Below, in pieces: positions 35,035 through 44,684 of a DNA stretch of 64,000 nt. How positions within the stretch are numbered: the stretch's first letter is position 1; each line of letters starts with the position of its first letter. The notes below the pieces were generated by a model. The model saw nothing but the letters and a program-made list of their open reading frames with translations, made no database searches and was not told the origin of the DNA. The DNA lies in contig OY540820.1 of NCBI GenBank assembly GCA_961205875.1, forward strand, positions 1-64,000. Reading direction: 5' to 3'. This stretch comes from Sialis fuliginosa (taxonomy: Eukaryota > Arthropoda > Insecta > Megaloptera > Sialidae). Made by a program: the position numbers and the translations under genes.

Positions 35035-35370
35035 TGTTGTGAACCGCACGCGTTGTATAGCCACGCGCTTGGATTATTGGCAAGTCATTTCCACAATGAC
35101 AATTTGTTTCCCAAGCGCGTGTAAAAACGAATACTTTGCATAAATGTCGGCTATATAACGGTGCATGAAAATATGACAAATCAGTGATCTTGGAAGGAAT
35201 TATTGATCCACGTCTGTATATTTTAATCAAAGAAAGTAAGGGTATTTAAAATTAAATTTGTTATATCTATTTTGCACCTTTTCTACATCATCAAGCTCCC
35301 TGGCCAACGTAGACACCATAACTCACACCAGAGTATTAAGTTGTTGATTTTAGGCAACTAGGTCGCAACA
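35035..35370 (+). mobile_element. LTR of a Ty3/gypsy element (3' LTR or solo)
   Basis: About 336 bp beginning TGTTGTG and ending CGCAACA, short inverted ends of TG...CA type, directly after a polypurine tract. A GGCTATATAACG promoter-like box lies near 35150. GGTA flanks both sides (35031-35034 and 35371-35374), which might be a target duplication, although the polypurine tract implies internal sequence on the left. No second LTR copy was seen in the window. Confidence 0.7.
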
Positions 35371-35569
35371 GGTACATAAACTAAAGTTTCGCTGAATTAA
35401 TGTTAAAATCATGAAAAAATATTTTTTAAGTATAATTTGTTAGGAATAATATTAATTGTTTTAATCAATTGTCGTTCAAACAATTTAATATCTTTGTAAA
35501 GGTATCGTTGTTGCCTTCAGTTTTAAATTTATTAATTATTTTACTTATATTAAAACATATTTTTTATAG

Positions 35570-35654
35570 TATTGTGGAAACGCCCCCTGAACAGTTGCCA
35601 CCGCAGTCTTGGGGCATCGTTGGCTCCTCAACAGCCTGGGACACCAGGCTGTGA
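35570..35654 (+). CDS. IVETP-type terminal exon, copy with PPEQ
   Basis: After an acceptor (TTTTTTATAG), the phase-2 frame reads IVETPPEQLPPQSWGIVGSS and ends at TGA after WDTRL. Homologous terminal exons lie at 35734, 38610, 43435 and 49826, all opening with (I/N)VETP in the same phase. No MSE-type first exon was found upstream; the preceding intron-like sequence matches that at 34168-34212. Confidence 0.45.
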
Positions 35655-35733
35655 AGGTCAAGGAGACGGAAGCCGAGGACAAATTATTTAAAAAAAATGT
35701 AACTAATGTCAAATATATAAAGAAATAGAATAG

Positions 35734-35878
35734 AAATGTAGAAACGCCGCAAACTGAAGATTCATCGACTCCTACAGGAGGTGGAGGAGGAAGTGATACC
35801 AAAAAAATAATTATTAAATATTTAGAAACCATAAATATTTTAAAAATTAGATTAATAAAAGTATACTTTTATTACTGA
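35734..35878 (+). CDS. IVETP-type terminal exon, Gly-rich copy
   Basis: After the acceptor GAATAG the phase-2 frame reads NVETPQTEDSSTPTGGGGGS, then a Lys/Ile-rich tail, and ends at TGA exactly where the duplicated block 35870-36575 begins. It sits 80 bp after the previous terminal exon, so the two may be mutually exclusive or tandem duplicates. No first exon seen. Confidence 0.4.
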
Positions 35879-36575
35879 ATAAAAAGGAAGAAATATGTTT
35901 AAGTAAAAATTAGAGTGTACTATATAATAATAAAATTAAATATAATTTCAAATTGATTAAAATAACTTACTGTAAAAATTCTCTATCAAATTTTCCAAAT
36001 CCCTGTTAATGAGATACTGCCTTGTTTCTTTATCAGCCATTCTTTACAAAGAAAATAAGGGGCTTCTACACTTATCGAAGATTTCATACAAACTAACAAC
36101 TGACCGATTTAATATGAGTTTTTACGTCGTAAACTGATACAAATACCTTCACAACAAAAATATTTTGGGTCCTGGGTCTGATTTATTACAAACACATGTG
36201 ATTATATGACTAGAGTCATAAGGTACTCGTTTGTGTCCAAATAATATACATACATTGTCAGCAACACTATTTTTTATTTGACTTAACCATAAAGACGAAC
36301 TTATCTGAATTTTACCTTCAGTTCTTTTAAAATTTTTTTGGATGTTGACTCGAATTAATATTTTTTTATAGTAATTTCTCATATAATTCGCTCAGTTATA
36401 CTGATTTTATTTTAAATCCATATTTTTTTATAATAATACCGCTCTATCTTTGGCTGAAAAAAAACGTAAAACCTTGTTTCAACCATCGTATTGTTGAAAC
36501 AACTGAAATTCAGTTGAAGCAGTTACAAAACGGCCAATCTCGCGGCGAAGTTGGCACCATATTTTTTTTTTCAGT
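35870..36575. repeat. Dispersed duplication, copy 2 (with 16648-17440)
   Basis: Includes at 35971-36040 (minus strand) the second copy of the MADKETRQYL exon with donor GTAAGTTA; here NRDLENL replaces NWDLENL. The left border (TACTGAATAAAAAGG) coincides with the stop codon of the previous exon, so this block has inserted at or recombined into the gene's end. Confidence 0.8.
35971..36040 (-). CDS. Candidate first exon, small SAM-like gene (copy 2)
   Basis: Same 23-codon exon and donor as at 16748-16817. A Trp-to-Arg change at the most characteristic position (NWD to NRD) suggests that this copy is not under the same constraint. The second exon is missing, because the duplication begins inside the intron. 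Confidence 0.3.
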
Positions 36576-36807
36576 GTATAAAAACAGTTTATTCTTTTGA
36601 CTACAAAGTACCTACATATATATATATACTATGTTTCTACAAAAAAAGACCGGTGCGGCAGGGGAAGGAAATCTGAACTTGCCGTAAGTCCATAGTTTAA
36701 AATAATATTGATTACCTTTAATAATTATAAATCATTATTAAACTACCTGCCGCTGGATTGAAACGTCCAGCTCATTAGTGAATAGAACGTCGTATCTCTA
36801 ACACTAT

Positions 36808-38424
36808 AGTGCGAGAGCTGATGACATATTTTTCTGCCCCATCTGAGCACTAGGCAGACTTACGGAAATCGTTTATTCATGTATTGTACATCATGGGAAA
36901 AATAGTCCCAACCTCCACACCCGGGGATAAAGGGGTTTAATTCCTTAGTGAACATGGAAAGAAAAAGTGCATTTTTGCCCCATGTGAGCACTAATAAAAT
37001 CACCACAGGGAGTTAGTTTATGAAAAGTTAGATAGTGAAAGTGCAATGGGCAGACGCGTAGGGTGGGGATAAGGGGCAGGCAGACGCACTCAAAGATGCA
37101 ATATTTTTTTTGAAAATTGCCCCATTTGAGCATTGATGAATTTTGGAGGGATGGTAGTTTTTGATCTGTAGATGATCGAAAAAACAAAGGCAGACGCGTA
37201 GGATGGGGATAAGGGACGGGCAGACGCGCTCAAACATGTAATTTTTTTAATGAAAATTGTCTCATTTGAGCATTGATGAATTTTTTGAAGGATGACAGAT
37301 TTTGATCTGTAGATGACCGAAAAAACACAGGCAGACGCGTAGTGTGGGGATAAGGGATGGGCAGACGCAATTGAAAGTGTTAGCCTATTTTTTTAACTGG
37401 GTTGTTTTGTAATTATTTTTTTTGCTTGAAGTTGTCCGCAATGACTCTCTGGATAACACATTAGTTCTTTGAAAACACATTTGTTTACCCCCAACTAACA
37501 CGAAAAGGAAAAATTTCATTAATATGAAAATCTAAAAAAAAATATTAAACGTGTAAAAAAGTAGGCGCTGAAATTTTTTTTTATTATATTTTGATTATAT
37601 TCTTCTTATTCTGTGTAATAAACAAAAAACAAAAAATAAATAAATAAAACAGAATTATTTGGGATTCGAACTCAGGACCTTGGGACTTTGAGTTTTATAA
37701 ATTTACAAATTTCAGCAAAACGGTACTTAACATCAAAAAAACTACAAGAGACATATTTTCTTCTTACTTAGATGATTCTAAAACATATTTGATATCATCG
37801 GTGGAATATTTAGTACCGAAGATACGTTTTTAAAAATTTTACAACCCTTTGCCACTTTCAATTGCGTCTGCCCTCCCCTTATCCCCACACTACACGTCTG
37901 CCTATGTTTTTTGGGTCATCTACAGATCAAAACCTGTCATCCTTCAAAAAATTCATCAATGCTCAAATGAGACAATTTTCAATAAAAAAATTACATGTTT
38001 GAGCGCGTCTGCCCGTCCCTTATCCCCATCCTACGTGTCTGCCTTTGTTTTTTCGATCATCTACAGATCAAAAACTGCCATCCCTCCAAAATTCATCAAT
38101 GCTCAAATGGGGCAATTTTCAAAAAAAATATTGCATCTTTGAGTGCGTCTGCCTGCCCCTTATCCCAACCCTACGCGTCTGCCCATTGCACTTTCACTAT
38201 CTAACTTTTCATAAACTAACTCCCTGTGATGATTTTATTAGTGCTCACATGGGGCAAAAATGCACTTTTTCTTTACATGTTCACTAAGGAATTAAACCCC
38301 TTTATCCCCGGGTGTGGGGGTTGGGACTATTTTTCCCATGATGTACAACACATGAATAAACGATTTCCGTAAGTCTGCCTAGTGCTCAGATGGGGCAGAA
38401 AAATATGTCATCAGCTCTCGCACT
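36808..38424. mobile_element. Fold-back element 3
   Basis: Arms of about 575 bp (36808-37385 and 37850-38424) are reverse complements with few mismatches, around a loop of about 465 bp. The ends start AGTGCGAGAGCTGATGACAT. The arms contain several GGCAGACGCGT-type boxes spaced about 120 bp apart and CCACACCCGGGGATAAAGGG. The overlapping ORFs in the two arms encode the same peptides on opposite strands simply because the arms are complementary. Ends and composition differ from elements 1 and 2. Confidence 0.88.
37655..37705 (-). other. tRNA T-arm-like sequence in the fold-back loop
   Basis: On the minus strand the loop contains AAGGTCCTGAGTTCGAATCC, which resembles the T-arm and B-box of a tRNA gene. 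No complete cloverleaf or A-box could be fitted, so this is at most a tRNA-derived (SINE-like) relic. Confidence 0.35.
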
Positions 38425-38513
38425 ACTACAACATAAGCGGTTAAATGATATAACTACATAATTAATGTTTTCTTGTTTGTTGTAACCAATTTTAACATCC
38501 AGTATTATTAGAA

Positions 38514-38548
38514 ATGTCGGAAACAAAAGTAATGGAAGTAGAAAAACC
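38514..38548 (+). CDS. MSE-type mini-gene A, exon 1
   Basis: ATG and 11 codons plus two bases (MSETKVMEVEK), then the donor GTAAGTAT. The intron is 61 bp, normal for an insect, and the terminal exon is 38610-38745. A related first exon with the same 5' flank (ATTAGAA before ATG) is at 49570-49607. Confidence 0.6.
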
Positions 38549-38609
38549 GTAAGTATTTTTAAATATGTAAAAACATTAATAATTAAATATTTATATATAT
38601 TTTTCATAG

Positions 38610-38745
38610 AATTGTGGAAACGCCTGATTTACCGTTGCCCCCTCCGCGCCCTGGAGCTTCCTTGTCTTCTCCAGGAGGTCGTGGAGGCAGAAGAGGAGGA
38701 AGAGGCAAAGAAAAAAAGAAAAATATATTCATATTCATTATATAA
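38610..38745 (+). CDS. MSE-type mini-gene A, terminal exon (RGG tail)
   Basis: With exon 38514-38548 this gives a 56-residue protein. The exon reads IVETPDLPLPPPRPGASLSS, then a Gly/Arg repeat (GGRGGRRGGRGK), then a Lys-rich end and stop. RGG repeats are known for RNA and G-quadruplex binding in other proteins; that role is not shown here. AATAAA signals follow from about 38758. The 3' flank is block A, shared with 48.5 and 54.9 kb. This is the most complete small gene in the window: start, donor, acceptor, stop and poly(A) signal all fit. Confidence 0.6.
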
Positions 38746-38759
38746 AACAATTTTAAAAT

Positions 38760-39413
38760 AAAATAAAAAACTTGATAAAAATATTTTTTGCTCGTTGTGG
38801 ATTAGCATTTTATAAGTTTATAAATACTGGTGTATCGCAGAGTGCGGGGGCACCGAGTCTCTTGCTATTCTTCCCTTTATAAAACAGGGGGGCCCAGAGT
38901 CCTGGTACAAAACAATGGGCAGGATTTTGATTCGGTGTTACTCAAATTATTACAACGCAGTTTTCAACTATCATATTTATTTACTTTTGTCCACTAATAC
39001 TGACATATACCTATGAAGACAGAACTCCAACGGTAAGTATAAAATATATGACATAAATAGTTTTATATACAGTAATAAAACCTGTAGCGTTAAAATTCCG
39101 AAGCAGAGTATTTTCTTTTGTGATTGTAATTTCAATGTATATTTCACATGAATAAAAGTTCTTCAATTGTTGCCTTTGTTTTTATTTCAGGTTACTTTAC
39201 AGGTACGAATATTGTTTGACCACACGGACGTTGTGTCTCCTTCTTAGGGCGACAGTGCCCAATTACATACTATGGGGGACAATTCCCAATAAATGATAAT
39301 CTCACTGATAAAATATTGTGACGACGAAATTGAAATACCTTGCGTAAGATAGGTTGGAGTCATTTCGCCCTTGATCGACCAAAGAAGAAAAGCACTCCTC
39401 TAAGGGCCGGTAT
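38760..39413 (+). repeat. 3'-flank block, copy A
   Basis: One of three copies (others near 48535-49300 and 54893-55590). Landmarks are GGGGCACCGAGTCTCTTG, GGGCCCAGAGTCCTGGTAC, a donor/acceptor pair (AACG/GTAAGTAT ... TTTATTTCAG) and ATAGGTTGGAGTCATTTCGC. Copies A and C are nearly identical; B is more diverged. Copy A ends where the Harbinger-like element begins. Confidence 0.9.
39013..39296 (+). CDS. Candidate 41-residue two-exon gene, copy A
   Basis: Exon 1 (39013-39032) encodes MKTELQ plus two bases, then GTAAGTAT. Exon 2 (39191-39296), after TTTATTTCAG, reads LLYRYEYCLTTRTLCLLLRA and ends at TGA. Copy C (55200-55483) keeps start, splice sites and stop. Copy B lacks the ATG (GTG) and has a one-base deletion in exon 2 but keeps both splice sites. 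Conserved splice sites with a broken frame in B also fit a spliced non-coding transcript. No homologue recognised. Confidence 0.35.
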
Positions 39414-40216
39414 TATAAAAGGCAGATAAGTTTACTCGATGAATAAATAGCGACAGTACTAGGTAGTAAAAATAGTATTGTTGTTTCACTTGCTACAGAT
39501 AAGTTCTTCTCTTTCTGATGTCGACTAGTTCAATATTTGGAACGAAAAATTACTAAAAACGGAATAAAAATAACAAATTTACTACAAATATCATAGAGCA
39601 AGAGCCCGTGAGTGCCAGACCTTCGGATTTTTATAAAAGCTGAAAGTTCTTCTATGTGTGTCCCTAGTACAGGTAAGAATGATCCCCACTCATGAAGCTG
39701 AGGCAGCGGTGGCTTTGGCAGGTAACAGGTAACAAAGGTGTGTAAAATTCCATCTCAAATTCATCATGAAATAAAACTGAATTTTTTTATATTTGATTCA
39801 TAATAATATCAAAACTCGCGTTTCTCACTGCCAGACAGTTAGTATGGTTACAACCCTCTGCCGGACACCCCTAAACTATTATAATTTATAATTATACTTA
39901 CGTTATATTATAAAACCTAAATTTTATATATAATTTTTTGGGAGCCTATTAAACTATGTTTACATAGTAGCCGGACAGTTTCGAAGGTTCTATCATCTTG
40001 CCAGACGCATTCAAAGTGAGCAGTAATAGGGAGAGCAAGGAGCGTATACAGTAACTAGTGCGAGTGAAACAGAGCGCTTGGTCTATTGCGGCCCTTCACT
40101 GCGCATCAGCTGCTGTTTATTGTAATCATTTGGTGAACGGTTATGCTCATAATAAACGTATTATTTTTCTGTGCAGTTTATAAAATAAATGTGATCAGTT
40201 GTAATAAAGTGGTATC

Positions 40217-41479
40217 ATGAGTGATGAAAAAGTAGTTTGCTTTGTTTGTAAGAAAAGTGATGAACATATAATAATATTTTCTGAGGAGACTTTAAAAAAA
40301 TGTCAGACCATTCTTAAATTACGAAAAATTCATAATCTAAAATACAGAGACATTATTTTACCCAGTGAATACACCGAGAGTGGTTATCACAGGGCATGTT
40401 ACAAGGTATTTACAGGTCTTATGAAAATATATTTCACCTCTCAACCATTAAGTGCTGAAAAACAAAAAGAAAAAAAACAAGTAAGTAGTGTAATTACGAG
40501 CAGCTCATCTTCAACATTGTCGTCGATACGAGATTTGAGTTCCGAACTACCTGATCCACAGTCTCCGTCAACAGAATCTTCATCTCAACTAATTTTACTA
40601 TCCCAGTCCACAGAAACACAACCTTCAACATCTGAAAATGAATCTCATTTACAGTCTGTACCCACAGAATCTTCCACGACATCTCAGCCAGCTCCAATTT
40701 CTGAATCAATAGGTCTACAATCTGCAACTCTTCAAGATATTTCTGACGTTTTTGAACCAGAAGTTAGTGATAATAATTTTGTAACTCAAGATGTTAATAT
40801 TTCGACTGATAATATTGCTAGTAAAAATGATAACGAAGTTGTTTGTATATTTTGTAATAAAAAAAAGAAAAAAGTGCGATCGAGAATGCTTCCGCTTCAT
40901 GCAGCTGATGTTCAGCAATTTAAAGATAGTGTCAAACCTAATATTGAAAGTCATAAAGAGTTTACAGATTTTTCTAATAAATTGGATAATTTTTCTGGAC
41001 AAAAAATCTATTATCATACTGAATGCCGAGTTGATTTTAATAATAAGTTATCTTCATTAAAAGCAACGCCTAGCAAAACGGAGTGGCATTATCACCGAGA
41101 GTATCATCAAACAGTTTTTAATGAAATTAGTACAATCATTAAAGAAGACGTGATTAAAAAAGGGCGCTGTTTTTTATTAGTATATTTACATGAATCATAT
41201 ATCGATTTGTTAGAAAAAAATTTTCAAGAAAATTCTATTCAAATGACAGCTACTTTTACAGCACACCACCTTGAAGAAAAAATTTTAAAAGTATTCTCTA
41301 GGGATATAAAATTTTTTACTGTTCGTAATAAAAAAATACTAGCTCCAAAAAATCTAGAAGCCATCGATGATTCAGTACTGGATAATTTGCAACAAGAAAA
41401 TATTTTACGAAAATCTGCATTGATTCTGAGAAAAATAATACTTCAAATAGAAAAAAAAAATTACCAACAAAAAATATAA
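40217..41479 (+). CDS. Transposon-borne Cys/His protein, N-terminal frame
   Basis: 420 codons starting at the first ATG after the left terminal repeat. Two CxxC modules: CFVCKKSDEH (residues 8-17) with YHRACYKVF near 58, and CIFCNKKKKK (about 208) with YYHTECRVDF near 266. This is a repeated C2HC-like pattern. Between them lies a Ser/Thr/Pro/Gln-rich linker of about 120 residues, probably disordered. A conserved-looking segment follows (GRCFLLVYLHESYIDLLEKN). From memory this layout occurs in multicopy, mostly uncharacterised arthropod and cnidarian proteins linked to mobile elements; no transposase catalytic core is identified. The frame ends just after a run of ten A (41451-41460), and the sense continues in another frame. 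Confidence 0.7.
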   Translation: MSDEKVVCFVCKKSDEHIIIFSEETLKKCQTILKLRKIHNLKYRDIILPSEYTESGYHRACYKVFTGLMKIYFTSQPLSAEKQKEKKQVSSVITSSSSSTLSSIRDLSSELPDPQSPSTESSSQLILLSQSTETQPSTSENESHLQSVPTESSTTSQPAPISESIGLQSATLQDISDVFEPEVSDNNFVTQDVNISTDNIASKNDNEVVCIFCNKKKKKVRSRMLPLHAADVQQFKDSVKPNIESHKEFTDFSNKLDNFSGQKIYYHTECRVDFNNKLSSLKATPSKTEWHYHREYHQTVFNEISTIIKEDVIKKGRCFLLVYLHESYIDLLEKNFQENSIQMTATFTAHHLEEKILKVFSRDIKFFTVRNKKILAPKNLEAIDDSVLDNLQQENILRKSALILRKIILQIEKKNYQQKI

Positions 41480-41895
41480 CATCACAGCATTTAACATCCG
41501 GAGAAGTTTCAATACCACAAGAATTATCAGACTTTTATTTTACCCTTCTTGGTGGATGTAGCCAAAAACGAAAAAATGGCCAAAAATGTTCTCGTCAAGT
41601 TCGTTCTTATTGTCAAGATGTTATTTTCGGAGTTCATAATGGTCGAGTTAAAACGTCGAAGCATATAATGTTATGTATAACTCTAAAAAGCTTGACAAGC
41701 AGCAGAAAAATAATTGACATTATCAATAGATATGGACACTGCATCAGTTATCAAGGCGTTGAAGAATTAGAAACTGAAACTACATTTACATCAATGGAAA
41801 AGTCTAGCTTATGTCCAGAAAAAATAAAAAAAAAACCAGAGCTTTTTACTGGTGTGGCATATGATAATTTTGATCGTTTATACAATAAACAATAA
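41462..41895 (+). CDS. Continuation of the transposon protein in a shifted frame
   Basis: The second frame is open across the A10 run and continues directly: ITSQHLTSGEVSIPQELSDF, CSRQVRSYCQDVIFG, then SSRKIIDIINRYGHCISYQG and VEELETETTF, stopping after DNFDRLYNKQ. The SRKIID..NRYGHCISY segment belongs to the same protein family as the N-terminal part, so one indel in the A run separates them. It could be a mutation, a sequencing error or a slippery-site frameshift. The related proteins I remember continue well past this point, so the C-terminus is probably truncated by the right terminal repeat. Confidence 0.6.
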
Positions 41896-42738
41896 AATTT
41901 GATTTACTTTGATTCATTGGCTTTATAATTTTAATAGCATTGAAAATAATAAACTTCTTAAAAATGAAAAATAATATCAATTAAATTATTAGATTTTCGA
42001 CATGATTGACATTGTATTAGAAAAATTTAACTGAGTATTATTTTAAATATTTGTTATTCAAACTGTAAAAATTTATTTAATGAAATTTCTGGATTAAGAA
42101 AAAAATAAACTGCACAATTTGAAATTAATAACAGTGGATGCACAGTGAAGGGCCGCAATAGACCAAGCGCTCTGTTTCACTCGCACTAGTTACTGTATAC
42201 GCTCCTTGCTCTCCCTATTACTGCTCACTTTGAATGCGTCTGGCAAGATGATAGAACCTTCGAAACTGTCCGGCTACTATGTAAACATAGTTTAATAGGC
42301 TCCCAAAAAATTATATATAAAATTTAGGTTTTATAATATAACGTAAGTATAATTATAAATTATAATAGTTTAGGGGTGTCCGGCAGAGGGTTGTAACCAT
42401 ACTAACTGTCTGGCAGTGAGTAACGCGAGTTTTGATATTATTATGAATCAAATATAAAAAAATTCAGTTTTATTTCATGATGAATTTGAGATGGAATTTT
42501 ACACACCTTTGTTATCTGTTACCTGCCAAAGCCACCGCTGCCTCAGCTTCATGAGTGGGGATCATTCTTACCTGTACTAGGGACACACATAAAAGAACTT
42601 TCAGCTTTTATAAAAATCCGAAGGTCTGGCACTCACGGGCTCTTGGACTATCACTATAACAACCCATTAAATTTATTCCGATCTTTTTGCATGGAATAAA
42701 TATTTACTTGGTCACGTGGTTAGTAAGAATAAATTGTG

Positions 42739-42997
42739 GCAGTTTCCGACGTACACACAGATTTGATATTTTTGTTTGTTGGCAATACTTTGTTTGGGTG
42801 ATGCGCGCGCATATGAGTTGTGTCCGTGACTGAATGGTGCTCAAACGGTGGAATTTATGCGACCGCCAATACATTGTAATATAATATTGTATTATATTAA
42901 TATGGATGCTTTACGGGCTAGTTTCTTATATTATAATAATAAAAGAGTATAATATTACATTACCTACAGTATTTGTGTTTTTGTTTTGTTTAAGAAT
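42739..42997 (+). other. Junction and shared leader of mini-ORF 2
   Basis: 42739-42890 matches nothing else here (TTTCCGACGTACACACAG onward). From about 42893 the TTAATATGGATGCTTTACGG leader of the mini-ORF family begins. The usual ATG (GTATGTGTG) is ATT in this copy. Confidence 0.6.
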
Positions 42998-43117
42998 ATG
43001 CGGGCAAGCCGTCGACGTCGAAGAGAAATCACACCTCCGCGGCGGCAGGAAGAATTAGAGGTAATAATTATAATTTATTTTAATTTAATAAGATCAATTT
43101 ATATAGTCTTCTATTAA
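42998..43117 (+). CDS. Mini-ORF 2: Arg-rich, TPPR motif
   Basis: 39 codons from an internal ATG, reading MRASRRRRREITPPRRQEEL and ending in the hydrophobic VIIIIYFN tail. As an exon it would be 42995-43060 (66 nt, acceptor TTTAAG, donor GTAATAATT). The upstream ATG used by sister copies is lost, so if translation is real it starts at the second codon of the exon. Confidence 0.4.
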   Translation: MRASRRRRREITPPRRQEELEVIIIIYFNLIRSIYIVFY

Positions 43118-43225
43118 TTAATTTTTAAATAATATTTTCTTTTCGATCTTAATGAAAATGAGTATTTACCATATATTATCAGACATTTCATTGTATAAGT
43201 ATTATATATTACAATATATTTTAAG

Positions 43226-43381
43226 GTCTGAGGACACCGCGGCGCGGGCGCAGGTTTGAAGTGACACCTCCGCGGCAGGAGGAAGAGGAGGTACCGCCCA
43301 GGCCGGAAGAAGTAGCGTCGCGGAGACCAATAGGACAGACACCGCGGGCGGCAGGAATTAGATGCGGCAGTGGAAATCGTG
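43226..43381 (+). CDS. TPPR-family module, second copy with 7-bp insertion
   Basis: Same as 31897-32045 except for seven extra bases (within CCAATAGGACAGACACC). The 5' half reads RTPRRGRRFEVTPPRQEEEE. After the insertion the frame becomes PIGQTPRAAGIRCGSGNR and no longer ends VEIV. The donor GTAATAATT is kept. One of the two copies is mutated. Confidence 0.35.
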
Positions 43382-43434
43382 GTAATAATTATTATTTATA
43401 TACACTTAACAATGGAAGTGATTTAAGCAAATAG

Positions 43435-43504
43435 AATTGTGGAAACGCCTGATGCACAGTTGCCCCCTCTGCACTCTGGAGCATCATTGGTAGATGTAGA
43501 ATGA
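43435..43504 (+). CDS. IVETP-type terminal exon (orphan copy)
   Basis: After AAATAG, phase 2: IVETPDAQLPPLHSGASLVD and a stop two codons later. It differs from the exon at 49826-49895 by one residue (Q for P). No MSE exon lies upstream; the preceding TPPR module ends in the wrong phase to splice in. Flanking 3' sequence to about 43690 is duplicated at 49896-50085. Confidence 0.4.
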
Positions 43505-44045
43505 AGTGAGTTACAAACAAGCACAAGAGCTCGGTGGTTGAGCGTAACAGAGTGTAACATGTAAAACGTTTATAATGCTTATGTTAATTAATTAATAAAT
43601 AAAATAATAAAAATACAAAGGTATTTCATTTATAAAACAGGTAAAAACAAGAATAAGTAATTGGATGTCATGAACAAATTTAGTTTTACTTTGTGTGTTT
43701 ACAAGTGCTATAACATATAGTGAAATGAAAATTCTGGTATGTTGTACATATTTATTTTATTTATATTTATTTATTTCGCATCTTAGAAAATCACAGAATT
43801 TTATAATTTGTCTAACAATAAGTGAAAACATTACAATAACTTATGTGGTGTTCACACCGAAAGAACAGTTGATAAAAGACAAAACAGCAACACTTTTACA
43901 ACAAAATTGCAACTTGTCTCTCTTGACACTGTTTGTGTTTTGTTCTTAAAAAACAAAACACAAACACGTCATTTTTTACACCTCCGCGGCGGCATGGGCA
44001 GAAAGAAATAGTGGTAATAATTATAATTTATTATTATTATTATTA
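43505..44045. repeat. Duplicated 3' flank and GTGTTCACACCG-type repeat
   Basis: 43505-43690 equals 49896-50085 (ACAAGCACAAGAGCTCGGTG onward). 43735-43975 equals 50410-50645 and carries GTTCACACCGAAAGAACAG, ACAAAACAGCAACA and inverted TGTTTGTGTTTTGTT. Related units cluster at 63675-63950. The 84-codon frame here follows the repeat and is not called a gene. A TPPR relic (CTCCGCGGCGGCATGGGC) is near 43983. Confidence 0.75.
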
Positions 44046-44054
44046 TTTAAGAAT

Positions 44055-44168
44055 ATGACACGGCGGCGACGAAGAAGAGAGATCACACCTCGGCAGGAGG
44101 AAGTCATTTTTGAGTTTGAATATACGAAAAAGAGCACAGAATTACATTTAATTTGTAACTATTTATAA
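44055..44168 (+). CDS. Mini-ORF 3: Arg-rich, TPR motif, divergent tail
   Basis: 37 codons: MTRRRRRREITPRQEEVIFE and then a Lys/Glu-containing tail without the VIIIIYFN segment. Preceded by the family acceptor (TTTAAGAAT). It shows that the 3' part can be replaced while the Arg-rich/TPR part is kept. Confidence 0.35.
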   Translation: MTRRRRRREITPRQEEVIFEFEYTKKSTELHLICNYL

Positions 44169-44660
44169 GAAATTGAAGACCTCATTTTCTTCTTTAGGTG
44201 TTTTGAATCTTTTATTCATACATACATGTGTAAGCGAAATGACTAACAATCGACAGGGAAAAGGTCAAATGACAGACTTTGACGGACGGGTTCGAGGGGA
44301 GCGGGACAAGGAAGACATTCAACAAGAGTCGGTTGGATGGAATGGACGGTACTCGATATATACGACAATTGCGAAATAAGTAACAACTAAGTCTGGTTTT
44401 TGTGTTGTAATCAATTGATAATAAATCCATTAATTATTATTCAGTGTTTTAATTATTGCTCGGCTACCTTATACATGTATATACTCGTACAATCGAACAA
44501 AGAACAACTTAAAATTAATTCGTTTTCTTATACGGACTTGTTTCACTTAGAAATTTTGTTGCTGTAGTAACATAACATAGTTCGTATTGAAACAGGGATT
44601 TTTATGGGCTGTTGTACTGTAGTATTCTATTGATTGTGAGTTAGATACGTTGTTTATTTT
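44169..44660. other. Possible captured exon, unidentified
   Basis: A GC-richer patch (44236-44380) contains ATGACTAACAATCGACAGGG and reads MTNNRQGKGQMTDFDGRVRG in one frame to TAA at 44377. It is followed by AATAAA at 44420. It is hydrophilic, has no domain I know, and no second copy in the window. Confidence 0.3.
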
Positions 44661-44684
44661 TGTTTGAATCGAAAGTGCACAAAA

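Larger units (their letters stand above)
39597..42650. mobile_element. DNA transposon with about 510-bp terminal inverted repeats
   Basis: Left repeat about 39600-40110 and right repeat about 42140-42648 are reverse complements at very high identity, starting AAGAGCCCGTGAGTGCCAGA. The host sequence is known from the empty site in copy C (about 55775). A short TATCA is present on both sides of the insertion. Inside is one gene for a zinc-binding protein of about 560 codons (one frame change). Near-identical long arms suggest recent movement or gene conversion. Confidence 0.88.
39414..42738. mobile_element. PIF/Harbinger-like element, copy A (interrupted)
   Basis: The left end GGGCCGGTATTATAAAAGGC is the same as at 55591. 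Sequence matches that copy up to CAAATATCA at 39596 and again from CATTAAATTTATTCCGATC at 42665 to GTGGCAG at 42738. The long-TIR transposon 39597-42650 has inserted in the middle. The right half is missing after 42738. Confidence 0.8.

Noticed and set aside
36945-38287. Paired ORFs with identical peptides on opposite strands
   Set aside because: They are the two arms of fold-back element 3. Identity follows from reverse complementarity, not from two genes.
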